DNA from: Circinella minor
Lineage: Eukaryota > Mucoromycota > Mucoromycetes > Mucorales > Lichtheimiaceae
Assembly: GCA_016758965.1 (NCBI GenBank)
Contig: JAEPRB010000013.1
Coordinates: 186,001-250,000 of the forward strand
Reading direction: 5' to 3'
DNA: 64,000 nt
The first letter of the stretch is position 1; every line of letters starts with the position of its first letter. A program made the position numbers and the translations under genes. Shown here in pieces: positions 11,730 to 23,983 of the stretch. Below the pieces are notes generated by a model. It searched no databases. It saw only the letters and a program-made list of their open reading frames with translations, and was not told the origin of the DNA.

Positions 11730-14700
11730 ATATAAGCTTTTACTTTGAACTTTTCCATAGCTGACTGTATTCCATCGATTTTTTGTTGAACCGATAGATT
11801 TACTCATTGACGTACTAAGAGCGTTGACATTGGTATAATCACGTTGCTGGGTTGTCCAGTCAACACGTGTTAAATGTACTTTTGCATATCTTTTTTCAAC
11901 ATTTAGTTCTTCAACAAGATAAGGTTTGCCTTGATGGATAAAAATAGCTCCTATTTTTTTTTTTTTGCATATTTTTCATATTAGCAACACATTCACAATT
12001 CCTAATTTTATTTTTGATAATAATATACTAGTTTTTTTTTTTTTTTACCTTCATAAATTTCAAATGCTGCTCGACTTGCTTCAATTTCTTCCAATACAAT
12101 ATTACGATTACTAGTCACATCAATGACAGTGTAGATTTCTTCGGTGATATTTCGGATATTTACAAATTGTGCAGGATAAGGACGAAACCGAGGATGTGGC
12201 CGATATTTCTATATATCATAAACGTAAGAGATGTCATTTAGTTTCTAACAGCATAATATATGTATACCACGTGCGCATAAAATTCATTCCCCTTTCTTGT
12301 CGTTCTCCCTTTGTAAGGTAGAAACTTACATTATCACCGATGGGTACAAGATAATTTTCACAAACTTCTTTTAATCTTAAACCAAAATATACTTGATCCT
12401 TTTCAATATCAATTGGAAGTTCTTCAGCAGCACATTGAAGATGACTTTCAAGAACTAACACATTATCCTCAACTTGAAACTGGATATCATCCAATTGCTT
12501 TTCAAAAAGTTCTGTCGGATGATGCTATATACAGTACTAATCAGTTTTTTTTATCGGCTCGCAAATACATAGATGCTGTTTGCTTTCTCAGAAAAATACA
12601 TACTGCATAATATTGATCCATTGGATTATGATCTGTAATAACCATAGCAAGTGAATCATTATTCCTTCGTCCTGCACGGCCCGATTGCTGCCACTTTTTT
12701 TTAAAGGAAAAGTCAGCACGGGTTGAATTATTTTCGTAATAGTAACATAAAAAAAGATAAGAATACTGACCATCGCGGATGTTGACCATGGCATACCCAC
12801 CATTAATACCGCATCTAAAAAAAACTCGTTACTGAACGATATACTTTTTATATTTTCAATTATGTAACAGATAGTAAATCAATTTAACAGCAACAATACT
12901 AGTAATATTATATACCAAGTGATCCAATATCCACACCGAGTTCCAAAGCATTTGTAGCTACAACACCCAATAAGTCACCGCTAAACATTTGTCGTTCAAT
13001 TCTGCGCCTTTCATGAGGCATATAACCACCACGATATGACATGACTTTTTTTAACATGTTTAGTTTATTTTGCTTTTCCAAACTTTCACGCAGTTGTTTC
13101 ATTAGCATCTCGCATGTTTTTCGAACCTGTGAAGTAAAAACGAGATAACTAATTTGTTGGTGTAACCCACAACTAGCCAAGATAATAAAAAAAAAGAGAG
13201 AAGGTGAAATGGTATAGCTTTTTCTCTTCAATTACCTTACAAAATGCAATTGTACGTATATTATTGGAAAGTAAATATTCAAGAAGGTCTGCAGCTTCAG
13301 CTACGGCACCTCTTCTATCAGAATGTGGGTCAGACTGTTTTAATAAGGGTGGGTTCCATACAACAAATTCCTAAAATATATGGTATAATTTTATTAGTAA
13401 ATATTCTAAAGTACTACGTAGCACCTTACATGCAAGGTTGTGTAATTAATTAATACCTTTTTACCACATGGAGCACCATCTTCATCAACAAGTTTAACAT
13501 TATTCACGCCAAAAACTAACTTCATATGCTATGTAATAGTAATAATATATGTTCAAGAATTAAATCATTTATTTTTCAACCCCCTCCCCTGAATCAAATG
13601 TTTTTTTTTCAGTCAATTTTGTTGTTGTTTTACTTGCATATTATAAAAATATACTTAATATACCTTATCTGGATGTTTAATTGTCGCACTGCAGGAGATA
13701 AATTGAATGGAATCATTACCAAAATAATCACAGAGACGTCTTAGTCTTCTCATAATAAATGCCACGTTTGTTCCAAATAATCCATTATATATATGAAGTT
13801 CTAATAATTATAAACCTGTTTAGTCATTTAAAACCACATCACTACTATTACATCAACTCCCTCCCCGATACCTGTTATTTTTTCTTTTTATTATTATTAC
13901 GTACCATCAACAACAACAAACTTTAATGAAGTTAAAAACCAATGCCATTGCTTTGCATTAGGTAGTATAGAATGGTGAAGCATATCCGGATTTGTAAAGA
14001 TGACATTAGCAGTGCTACGAATATGCATACGTTGATCGGATGGTGTATCACCATCAAAAGTGGATATCTTGATATCTTTCAAAAGGGGGGAATATTGGAT
14101 AAATTCTTGCAATGCTCTCATTTGATCTTGAGCTAATGCTTTTGTTGGAAATATATACATGGCCCGACTTGCTTTGTCTTGAAGTAATTTTTCAAGGACA
14201 GGTATTTGATATATCAGAGATTTGCCACTAAAAAGATATTACAGTTAAAGTCAATCTTATTTTTTTTTTGTTACGTATCATACTTTTACTGTATAAATGA
14301 GCACATATTTGTTTCTTAATATAATGAAAACTAAATACCTAGCCGTTGATGTAGCAACGATAACATGTTGATTGTTATTTCTTAACCCATTAATTGCTTC
14401 TGTTTGATGTGTATAAAGTTGAGTAATTCCTTTTTCTTTTAATGTGTGTTCGATTTCTTGATGAATAGGAGGAGTCAATTCACCTAATAAATATTAATAT
14501 AATTCCTATCAACTATAATTCAAAGTATACCCTTTTTTATTTTTCCTTGTCCTTTTTTCTTCTTACCAAAGCGCGCCACTTTTTCAGGGAAACGACGATG
14601 ACATTCCCCGTTTACTAATTGTCCACGATAAAACTTTTGAACCTGCATCTGGTTGATAATTTCATGCATAGATCTTTCTTCGGAAAATTTTTCATGGTCA

Positions 14701-15453
14701 GGCCCCAGATCCTCTTCAGCAACAACATGTTCATTGGCTTGCTCAGGGATATGCTGTTTTAATTCTTTGGCAAGATGAGTTTCAGGGTCAAGCCCCTAAT
14801 AAATAGCAATTATATTCATTTTATGAGTGAACCTTGCTCTGAATTTTGAGTCGTTCTTTTTTCTGCATGGGAGAAAGAGAGTGACAGAAAGTATTATTGA
14901 GAAGAAGGATAGAAACCTGTTTACGACACGAAAGCACAAATTTCCTCAATGCTTGTTGAAATCGATGATTTCTTGTATCCACTGTCTTTTTAATTTGATC
15001 TGGTTTAATATTGCTTTTGTTGGTGTACTTTGAGTATTCCCATTCGTCACCTTTATTTTGTAAAGCTGTCGATTGTTTCTCGCGTGCTACGCGCTTACTA
15101 ATTAACTTGCCAAATTCTATTGTCAATTCTTCTTGTTCTTCTTGTAAAGTAAATGTAATAAAGTCAGGTAAAATGACATTAATGGCAGCTAAATCAGTTA
15201 AATTGACATCGGTGACAGAAGATTGAATTCGACTCCATGTCAAAACTGTAAGTAAGCGTGCGTCACAGAATGCACAAAATGTGTTTAGACGTGAAAAAAT
15301 AGTTTGTAAGCGTTCAAGTGCTGGTGGAAGTTGTTCTTCTGGCTGTTTTTTCTTTTGTTTCTTTTGGGCCTTTGTTGTTATTATGAGCTGTTGGTCTTCT
15401 TCCTGTTCTTTGTCATTGTCGTGTTGTCTTTTTTTAATATTACTAGTTGACAT
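10817..15453 (-). CDS. HRQ1: RecQ4-like DNA helicase HRQ1
   Basis: Seventeen exons (high to low): 15453-14917, 14795-14567, 14483-14339, 14227-13905, 13800-13664, 13528-13457, 13370-13236, 13126-12916, 12814-12771, 12693-12604, 12524-12330, 12208-12049, 11950-11744, 11645-11463, 11344-11242, 11146-11022, 10950-10817. They encode 1009 aa. HRQ1 is a 3'-5' helicase of interstrand-crosslink repair and telomere maintenance. It shows HQTEAINGL, Walker A ATSTASGKS (about 299-307, split by an intron), DELHIYNG (411-418), [21 protein letters not shown] and QSGRAGRR (614-621). The C-terminal DUF1998-type region has a cysteine cluster (Cys957, 959, 963, 966) of the form [10 protein letters not shown]. 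The first 180 residues are a charged, lineage-variable extension. All phases agree. Confidence 0.94.
11699..11724. repeat. (AC)n microsatellite in HRQ1 intron
   Basis: About 13 AC units lie inside the intron between exons 13 and 14 of HRQ1. Confidence 0.85.
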
Positions 15454-16241
15454 TGCGGTTGATTATTAAAAAAGCGCAGCATATGACTTTTTTTTATGGG
15501 TAAAAAAAAATGGGTATGATTTGTATGTGTGTGTGTGACCTCAGCAAACAAAAAAAAGCCAAATGTTGTAGCACAAGTCAGAGAGATCCGCATATCTGCA
15601 TAACAAGCCGAAAGCCAGTAACCTTCTTTTTTCACATCAGTGATACCATGGTTGGCTTCCCTAACATTCTTTTTTTTTTATCTTCTATCCTCACCCCCTC
15701 TTTTTTTTTTTTTTTACTCGGTTCCCATAATAACAGTAGCTATGCTATACACGTAACATAAGAAATAAAAAAAGGATATATGACGCGGTAAAGTAAGCCA
15801 AGAAGTGATAAAATAATGACATACAAAATGACATAAAAAGAAAATATGCATTCTAAAAAAAAAAGGAGGTTCTAATAAAAAGGGAAAGAACTTGTTATAT
15901 TTTTATAACTTCTCTTCTTGTTCGTGCGTTATTATAGTTTAGTATATTGTAGGTTGTGTGTAATGTGTGGCAAGAGGAGAGTTGGGCCACGAGCAAGGAG
16001 GTGGAACGTGGAACAAAACCGAAAATAGCTCCTGCAGATGACCTTGACCATATCGAGAAAGGAAGGGATAGTCACTTTTTTTTTTTTTTTGGTTTCCACA
16101 TTGAAAATTTCTTATATAAAGGACTTCCTTTTTTTCACTTGCCTTTCAATTCTTTATCTCATACTTTTTTTTTTCAGTCGCATATACAAAAAGCTATCTC
16201 ATCAAAAAACCAAAACATCACTTCTTTTTTTATTAATCATT
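15454..16241. other. divergent intergenic region HRQ1 / small unknown gene
   Basis: This is AT-rich sequence with several long T tracts (15670, 15705, 16075). The HRQ1 promoter and the promoter of the 86-aa gene at 16242 must lie here. No further gene was recognised. Confidence 0.55.
16113..16122 (+). promoter_or_regulatory. TATA box, TATATAAAGG
   Basis: A strong TATA element lies about 130 nt before the ATG at 16242. A T/C-rich leader follows, as in strongly expressed fungal genes. Confidence 0.5.
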
Positions 16242-16502
16242 ATGGACTCCTTTACTACTACCATTACAGCTGAAGAACCCTTTTATTCTTATTCAATTCA
16301 AGATGGTGATCAAGTTCTAGAATCAGCTGTTCAATATTTATCTGCAGGATGTATATCCCAGTGGCTCCAAAAAAGTCCAAATGCTACTGCAACTCTTTTC
16401 ATGGACACCACTGACAAGATTGACGTACCTGTTTATGCTTTACGACGAAGAAATGCTGTCGTTGCCGATCTTCCAGATGCTCCATCCATTATCACTGCAT
16501 AA
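16242..16502 (+). CDS. small unknown protein, 86 aa
   Basis: This is a single-exon frame starting MDSFTTTITAEEPFYSYSIQ and ending DLPDAPSIITA. I do not recognise it. The sequence is balanced, not low-complexity: mildly acidic, with one Cys and a VYALRRR basic patch. It has no signal peptide or membrane segment. Support for it being real is a TATA box with a CT-rich leader, an A at -3 of the start, and ordinary codon use rich in GCT/ACT. The frame remains open upstream to about 16038, but that part is translated poly-T sequence, so I place the start at 16242. Function is unknown. Confidence 0.6.
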   Translation: MDSFTTTITAEEPFYSYSIQDGDQVLESAVQYLSAGCISQWLQKSPNATATLFMDTTDKIDVPVYALRRRNAVVADLPDAPSIITA

Positions 16503-18214
16503 ATCATATCATCCCCAAAAACGAAATCGTTCTTCCTCCTTTTTTTTATTTGTACTCACGCGGCACGATTGATTCATAGATTATACCAAGACATCAACAT
16601 TCTCATATCTCAACAATAACAAACAAAAATCAACTATGGAATGATTTTGTTTTTTATCATTTTATTTCTATATATCCTATTTATATATAACAATACAAGC
16701 ACTATATACACTCTTCTTACTTTCTCTCTTTTGTAAAACCAGAGCATAATCAATCCTAAAAAAGCCCTGTAAAACTCCCCTGACCTCCTCGTTTTCATTT
16801 AGATTATTATCTCATACATTTTTTGTTCTTTTTGCATTCATAATATTCATTCTGCATCATACATATTTTTTTTCTTTTTCAAAAAAAAGATTTTCATAAA
16901 GCATCGTTTTTTTTTTTACTCATACGTACAAAGACAGATTTTTTTTTGTGTATTGTCACATGGTTTGGTTTTTAGTCGGGTGATTTCATTTACAGTTTAT
17001 TTATTAAAAAAATATTTATGTGCGAGCCCTCGTTTGTATAATTTTTTAAGGAGTTCTTGTGTTATATTACACAAAAACTCTTAAAATTATGTGTAACAAA
17101 AAAAAAGGAGAGGAAAAGAAAAAAAAAATATTATTAAATAGTTATACTAGCTATCTGATATTTATTCTCTACTACGTTGACGTTGTCGATTTTTGGACAT
17201 ATACCGTGTTGTTAATAAATTATCTATTTCTGTTTGCTTTGTATGATAACAAAATTCGAATGTATATCATATACGGTGTCACCAAAACACATGCAAAAAT
17301 ATTAAGATTATTATTAACTGAACATGGGTATTTACTGAGATGGATAAGTAGGCTTTTTATTCTTGCGATTATATCAGTATATATCTTTAGACTTCTTCCG
17401 TAGTTTGTGATATATATCATTTTTTTGAGGAAAACAATGGTATACTTTTTCTCAAAGAATCGTCAAACATTACAAAGTGCAACAATCGACGTAGTAGTGG
17501 TAAAATATGTACGTACAACATCCATTTATTGTCATTGGTTTTTGCATTACGTATATCGTAATAGTATACTTTAATACAACATAGAAACGGCATTGTTGTT
17601 AATATTTCAGAAACCGATTCTTTGAGTAATATTGGCCATAACTTAATAATAGTATAATAAAACTAACAGCTGCCTTGTGTTTCATTTTGTACTACAAGAA
17701 TAGACAAAAATGGATTTATCGAATATAAAGGAATAAGTATAATGATTAACTAAAAGTTAATTAGTTTTCTGAATGAAGAAGACATTTTTTCTTGTAATCT
17801 TCTACCCTTATTTCCACAACTGCTATTTATTATTATTGAATATAATTAGTGGTCAGATGACCGATGATAATAACAACCACACCCGTTCCCATCAAACTAC
17901 AATTTTTTATAGAGTGATAGTTTATAAAAAGCACCTTGAATTATGTATATTAGGTGCTTAAATGATTCATTCACTCGTTCATCGAGACCCGTGACAAAAT
18001 TTTAAAAAAATCTCTTTTCTTATCCATACAAATTATCCCTTTATATTACTAACGGCACAACACTAACTAATACTATTTTCTCTCGAAGTATATATATTTA
18101 ATTGAAAAGAAAAAAACCATTAATGCTGGACCATGGTGAAAAAAATTGCAGTGTCGATCTCTTTTTATTGGTTAATGATTCTTTCTGTTACTGAACTATG
18201 AAGAAATTATGGAA
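16503..18214. other. long AT-rich intergenic stretch
   Basis: The first 350 nt are probably the 3' region of the 86-aa gene. The rest is AT-rich with only short random frames (the longest at 17059-17403 is Tyr/Leu/Ile-rich and looks spurious). No tRNA, repeat family or mobile element was recognised. Confidence 0.5.
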
Positions 18215-18457
18215 CTACTCTACTTCAATAGACCAATTCCCCAATCCTTTCAACATAGAATTTCTTGCTAATGCACCAACGCTAATTATTGGCATGTAAA
18301 AAATAAAACAACTAGTAGTAATAATAATAGTAACTCGATATAACAATATACATTTATTTAAATGCTTCTACTTTAGGTACCTTAAAAGAAAGTCAGTGAT
18401 CACCGAGGCAACCCAAACAGTATTAGTTTGGAAATGAAATGCTTTGAAAATTTTGAC
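18215..18457 (-). CDS. possible small multi-exon gene, 3' part
   Basis: Two exons fit each other exactly: 18457-18381 (77 nt) and 18281-18215 (67 nt, TAG stop), joined by a GT-AG intron of 99 nt with phase 2 matching. An acceptor, TTATAG, precedes the first. The joined frame starts VKIFKAFHFQTNTVWVAS and ends KGLGNWSIEVE. The middle (VWVASVITDFLLSVGALA) could be one membrane segment, so a small mitochondrial or ER membrane protein is conceivable, but I do not recognise the family. The 5' exon is not certain; an ATG-ATT followed by GTTAAT near 18511-18516 would work but has a weak donor. This could also be a chance arrangement. Confidence 0.4.
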
Positions 18458-19532
18458 CTATAACAATAATAGAGATCAATATGTGTATCTTATAAAATAC
18501 ATATATTAACAATCATGATAGTATTATGAGACTTTGCTTAAGCTGAATATATATTAATCAGAGAGTACAAACGAGCTGCTATAATAAATTTCCTCAGTAT
18601 AAAATGGAAAGTGGTCGGCATAATAAAACAAAATTCAGGCATAGTAATACAGATATTTTATCATATCTGTACATGTACCCTATCGACTAGTATTATACTG
18701 CCTGTATCAGAATTACAGGTTTGTGATAGTCGATTTACAATGAAAATATTGGCTTTTTTAAAAAGTCTGTCTCTCTTTTGGAACAGAGTGAGGTTTGACA
18801 TAATTGTTCGAGATACGTCAAAAAGGTTTAAAAGTTATAAAATAACCCCGTGGGGAGAACAGGAGAAATGTCATAGGAGAAAGAACAAAATAGATAAAGA
18901 GATATAGCTTCATGAAGTATATTGTCTAGGATATGTGTAGTGTGAAAGTAGGCAGGATAAAGAAAATTAACAATTACAAATCCTGTTATTATTATAAACA
19001 ATCTTTTTAGTTATTGTTTAGCTTTGTCTCGATTATGGATATTTAAGCATTGAATTTTTATTAGTATATATCTTGATAAATCGGATATGGCATGTGTTGA
19101 TGTTTACGTTATGACTTCCGTTGGCATTGTTACAAACAGAAAACTTGTATTTAATTTATGTTCTTTGTTGCTTGTCAAGACTTTGTTCATTATGAAAAAA
19201 AAGCTCTATTTCCATTTAGTTCCATCACTTAGATGTAGTCAACTTCTGGGCTTGAAATCTCGATTTTAAAAGATAAACTATCTGGACGCATATATATTGA
19301 TGTTCATGCCTATGACGGGTCTTATTTTCTACGCGACATGCAGTCAACTCTAGGTTTTGCACACCTAATATTTCCTGATTTTTTGTTGCAGAACCAAAGA
19401 CTTGCAACAAGCGATACTTAATATAAATATTTAAATACAGCATCTCGTCAATTATGTTTTGCCGACGTTTTAGAATTTTCATATTTGGATAATGATTCAT
19501 AAGAATACAATACACAATTACTAAATTATAGT
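18458..19532. other. intergenic stretch
   Basis: This is AT-rich DNA with short open frames on both strands, none with recognisable protein character. No repeat or RNA was identified. Confidence 0.5.
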
Positions 19533-19673
19533 ATAGCCTACTCCCGACTAGCGCAACTTTGATTCAAGCTGCAAGTTGCGATTCCATTAAGTATTTTTAA
19601 CGTTTCCAAAAAACAAATGATGCAGAACCGGGAGATTTGCAAAAGCGGGATGTGCAAAAGCGGGGATTGACTG
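19533..19673. mobile_element. short pogo-like inverted-repeat element (MITE), diverged
   Basis: The right end reads GTGCAAAAGCGGGGATTGACTG followed by TA (19674-19675). The left end near 19533 has the related but decayed order CCTACTCCCGACTAGCGCAA. Inside is a near-copy of the right end (GCAAAAGCGGGATGTGCAAAAG). The same words occur at 35888-36003. The CAGT...CCCG end and the TA target site are the style of pogo/Tigger elements. There is no coding capacity. The left boundary is approximate. Confidence 0.5.
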
Positions 19674-19794
19674 TACACGAAATATGAAAAGCGCCTTTAT
19701 TTAACTTTTAACTTGCTATTATCTTTTGGTTTCTCTTACTGATGTAATACCTTAATCAAACTCTCATCAAATTAAAAACTAATTCTTTTCTTTA

Positions 19795-19824
19795 TAATAT
19801 AATATAATATAATATAATATAATA
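19795..19824. repeat. (TATAA)n short tandem repeat
   Basis: About five copies of the pentamer TATAA/ATAAT lie just upstream of the C2H2 gene's possible start. Confidence 0.7.
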
Positions 19825-19875
19825 ATGTCTACCATCAAGTATTACACAATAATATTATTCCTGTCATCTTTGTAG

Positions 19876-20732
19876 CAGTCGGAGTTTTTCTAATGCTCGT
19901 AATTTAAGGGATCATCAAGAAAATATTGAAGGTAAGAAAAAGTTCACCTTTAAAATGCAACTTTATTATAACATATTTAATATTATAGGGATAAAATATC
20001 CAAATACAAGAAGTAGAACATATAACACAAAAACGTAAGTATAAGCAGCTATCATTATGAAGCTATTCTTATATCTAACGTCTCACTCTAGCAAAAAATA
20101 TATTTCTGGTCCTCTCGCCAAATCGAGAGTAAGTATTTATAGTTTAAACACTTATATATGTACTTTTTTTTCCCCTAACGTTCTTTTTTTATTAATAGCA
20201 AAATGTAACAGAGAACTTTGGTTGTCCAAGCTGTACATCTCATTTCGATACGACAATTGAACTTGGAAACCATCTTGATAAGATTCATAGTAAGTATGGA
20301 AACAGAGTAGTAATATAACATTTTTTTTAATTCAATAACTTCTATTTTTTTTTAAGAAAAATAGCTGCAAAGCCGAGAGCTGAAGTCGATGAATGTTTTA
20401 AAGCATTAAAACATAATGACAAGTGGATTCTTTCTACCGGTAAAATAGTGGGGGACAGCTTGTATGCTTTTGGAAAATTACAAATTGGTGATCATCCTTC
20501 TCGATCACTCATTTTTGATCTCGGTGATTCTGAGTCATATATCAAAAATGGTGTATTCACAGAAGAAGAGATTGAAGAAATCAAAACGTACAAGAGCCCA
20601 AAACGCGTACAGTTGCCTGACGATATTAAACACTATTTAAATAAATTCAACTGCCAATCAACTGCCGATATTAGAAAAGCTAATAAAAGGGATATTGTTG
20701 GTGAACATTTAAACTGTAAAAATATCCATTAG
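19876..20732 (+). CDS. C2H2 zinc-finger protein of a lineage-specific family, 5' end unclear
   Basis: Five exons fit in phase: 19876-19931, 19989-20034, 20092-20128, 20199-20289, 20365-20732 (TAG). The first reads SRSFSNARNLRDHQENIEG, resembling the second half of a zinc finger. Exon 4 holds a complete C-x2-C-x12-H-x4-H finger (CPSC...HLDKIH). The tail starts KPRAEVDECFKALKHNDKWI and ends in KNIH. It is a paralogue of the gene at 24269-25705: same finger spacing, then a W-[IV]-L motif about 18-20 residues later, but about 250 residues shorter at the C-terminus. A start at ATG 19825 would need an unusually short 37-nt intron (19839-19875), so the 5' end is uncertain. It may be truncated but is not obviously dead. 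DNA binding is inferred from the finger only. Confidence 0.6.
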
Positions 20733-21223
20733 GTATAAATGAGAAAAATGAGGCAAAAAAGGTGACAAGGTCACTGAAGGATAATGAAGCGGGTAATCTT
20801 GATAATTGCACTTTAACCAGTATTATATGTTTTTTCACTAGATTTATCATCTATTTATTAAGATTGGGTAAACTGGGGTCAATCTTTCATCATATTTTTA
20901 ACTATATGTTCCCTTGGGTGGATTTTTTTTATTAGATTATAAATTGGAAAACTATTTTTTACTTTATATTTTTAACCATAATTCTATTATAAGGTTAATT
21001 ACTGAGTAAATTTCGTGATTTTTAACCATTACCCCCCCCCCCCAAAAAAAAAAAAGCCAACCAGAAACTACGTATCCTTTCAAACCCACATCTTGTGTTT
21101 ATTCAGTTTTTTTTTTTTTTTTTTTTTTTTTTTTCAATTAAACAAAAGCAGTCTAACTATATTATTGAGCTATCCAAATATTTGTGTTTAAATAGGGTAG
21201 AGTAAATCTAATAATATTTGTTA
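20733..21223. other. intergenic stretch with homopolymer tracts
   Basis: It contains a C(12-13)A(12) run near 21030-21056 and a poly(T) run of about 30 nt near 21105-21135. No gene is seen. Confidence 0.6.
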
Positions 21224-23259
21224 CTATTTAATAGTGATTGCGTCGGTGACGTAAAATCGTTGTCGCGAATGACTTTCCGCTGGAATATTGGTGGATGGTG
21301 TAGATGCTGTGGTAAGTTCAAGAGAGATAAATACCAGTATACGCTGCTTTCCATTTTGAATATGACTAAACAGCAAATAAATTTGACCAAATGTATCGAC
21401 CCATTCAAGTCGTTTAGTATTTTGTTTTCCACTTTTAGCACGTACATCAAATGGTAATGTAAGTTTGGCGAATTTTTTATTATCCTTTGATCCCTGGCGT
21501 ATTTTGGTTGAAATAACATGACCTCGTGGTGTTAATTTTGATCCAACATGTATAACATCTTCAAGTTCGGTACAATTAACATCATGTCGTGCATAGAACT
21601 CAATAATCTGCTCCTTTAGACCTTTATAATTACCAACTTCAAGTCTCCTAACCGAAGTACGGTGTATATTTGAAAGGAACATATTTTCAATTTCATCATT
21701 CATGGATATCATAATTGATTCAGATTATGTAGTTAATGCTGGTATTGAATCATTGCTTTGTTGATTTTCCATCGATACATATTGTTACCGATAAAATTGG
21801 GCTATAAGTGTAATGGTTTAAGACCATTACGACGATATATTCAACCATAAGGCTGTTGATCTACATGCTTATCCGTGGAATACGTACTAAGGATAGACGA
21901 TAGCATAGTTGAGCACATGGTTGGATATAGAAATATTAGGATAGTTATTCTATATAGAAATGTTGATCATTGATATTAGATATATATTAGTTAGACGTAA
22001 ATTAGCCCTTGATATTTTGACATATATAAATAAAGGGTTTCCTGACAACCAGGAAACAGTAATCATTTTATTCATATTATCATATATATTTTCGAGCCCT
22101 TCTATATTCTACGTATTTTTAACTTAATTAAGCTTTCTCAAACTGACCGATCGAACCCATTTGTAAGTATACAATAATTGTTCACGCGCTATTACAATAA
22201 GTGTCATGTCAATCATAGTATTACATGCACTAGCTATAGGTTTTGATGTGGATCGTATACGCGCTTTTAATAATACATTCAATCTTTTATTTGGGCGCAC
22301 GCTAAATAACCTCAGAGGTCCATAAAGTTCGATTAATTCAGGTACACGTGTCAAATATTGCTGATTGGTGGTAAAGGCATTCACAGGGAAGAAATTTGTG
22401 CCATATTTCTATAGAACTGTAAATCAAGCTGGTCAATTAATAACTATATAAAGCTTTCTCCTAACTATGCCAGAGCATGTGCCTTTTAATATCTGCGATA
22501 TCATCTACTGTAATTTCATATTGTAATATCAAATTATAAGCCTTCGACAAAGCTACCAGTCCTTTTTTGGCTCTTGTGGATGTTGTGGATTTTTCTTCTT
22601 TTCTTCTTTTGTTTGTTGTTGTTGTTTGTCAAGCGATTCAATTAATAATGTTGAAACCATATATATCATAAACATCATCCAATCCACTGCTCGAGCATAT
22701 TTTGTTTGCTTTTCCAGGTCTACACAGTATATAGCATAGCCAATCAGTCAGGATTACTGATATACATAAAGTTATAATTCAGATTATGAATCGATACTTA
22801 CTAATAAAGGATCCATCAAATGTCGCTAGTACATCTCGATTTGCCTCCACCAATGCCAGACTGAGTTACTTCCTATATTTGTTCTTCAAAGCCAATGTCT
22901 CTATTTTTCCATGATTGCCAGCGAACATTTCCCAAACCTGGTGAGCAATGTTATGCTCAACGTATGTAGTTCATCGATAACAAAATAGTACAGTGTAGTG
23001 ATTGACTTCATTTTGAAGTTGGTGTAGCTTTTTTTTAAACCACGTTTCTAATACAAGTATACATCGAGTTATTACAACTTTAAAAATAAACAAAAACGAA
23101 CTCCTTCCTGGCCTGATTTAACTACATACTACCTTTTTGGGACCTTTTCTAAATGATGAAATTCCATGTAATCTTGGTAAGGTACCACCAGATGGAGGAA
23201 AAAATACGTATATTCCTCCATGCTCACCTTGGACACCTTTAATCATACATGTGATCTTG
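21224..23259 (-). pseudogene. decayed transposase-domain gene, cut at its 5' side by another element
   Basis: Coding remnants run right to left. 23240-23105 (starting KITCMIKGVQGEHGGIYV) ends at a donor. 23030-22850 includes VEHNIAHQVWEMFAGNHGK and LVEANRDVLATFDGSFI. 22720-22450 includes KYARAVDWMMFMIYMVSTL. 22400-22124 includes LTRVPELIELYGPLRLFSVR and then IRSTSKP. 21712-21224 includes EWVDTFGQIYLLFSHIQNG and ends YVTDAITIK. The order and the ELYGPLR...RP motif match transposase-domain proteins common in Mucoromycota genomes (from memory of the family). In-frame stops lie at 22971-22973 (TGA) and 22866-22868 (TAA), and there is a frameshift in an A run near 22565. The gene is interrupted at 23260 by the long-TIR element; its N-terminal part was not found beyond 26401. 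Confidence 0.6.
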
Positions 23260-23744
23260 GTTATTTTAAATAAGAGAAGGAAATAAAAACAGACCAATGT
23301 ATAAAACCCTTTGAGTCTTTTTTATATATCTTTTGAAAACTGGAATAAAGTTATTTCTTTAAAATAATATTTACTACCCGTATTTATATGATTTCTATTA
23401 TATGAGTTATGGGGCTTGGTTAATTGAATGATGTAGATGATTGATATTAAAGTCAGGTACTTGAGATTAGTCATTAATATTGAGAAGGTTACTATAGCTA
23501 CTGTTCTGAAGTAGCCACGATACTCTCTTTTGTTCTTTAATTTAAGTTGACGGGGCGTAGGGCGTCGTTATGCGATTTTACTCTGTTTCCTTTTTAGAAT
23601 TAAGGTTTGCTCACGTATGTATTTTAAATACGGTTTCTTATTTCAACAGTTTTGATAAAGTGCTTTAACAAATAAAAATTATAAAAACAGGCACAGGAAT
23701 CTGTAAGACCTATAAAAAACATGAGCAAAACAAAAACATGAGCA
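23260..23744. repeat. left terminal inverted repeat
   Basis: This is the reverse complement of 25917-26401 over about 485 nt with few differences. Its inner end passes into the CATGAGCA tandem array. Similarity may continue weakly a few bases outward (GTGAT on both sides), so the outer boundary is accurate to about 10 nt. Confidence 0.8.
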
Positions 23745-23983
23745 ATAAAAAACATGAGCAAAAGAGCAATAAAAAACATAAGCAATAAAAAACATAAGCA
23801 AAAAAAAACATGAGCATGAGCAATAAAAAACATGAGCAATAAAAAACATGAGCAATAAAAAACATGAGCATGAGCAATAAAAAACATAAGCAGAAAAAAA
23901 CATAAGCAAAAAAAACATGAGCAAAAAAAAACATGAGCAATGTAAAAAACATGAGCAAAAAAAAAACATGAGCAAAAACATGA
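23713..23983. repeat. A-rich minisatellite with core CATGAGCA
   Basis: About 15 copies of an A-rich unit of 12-18 nt with core CATGAGCA or CATAAGCA sit at the inner edge of the left TIR. The right TIR has only two copies, so the array expanded on one side. The reverse strand is open and reads as a Phe/Leu/Met/Ala-repeating peptide, which is a by-product of the repeat and not a gene. Confidence 0.85.

Noticed and set aside
17059..17403. 114-aa open frame in the intergenic region
   Set aside because: It is Tyr/Leu/Ile/Lys-rich as expected from random AT-rich DNA; no motif, promoter or splice structure supports it.
23713..23983. Regular repeat array resembling a CRISPR
   Set aside because: Units are short, A-rich and nearly contiguous, with no unique spacers, and this is a eukaryotic genome.
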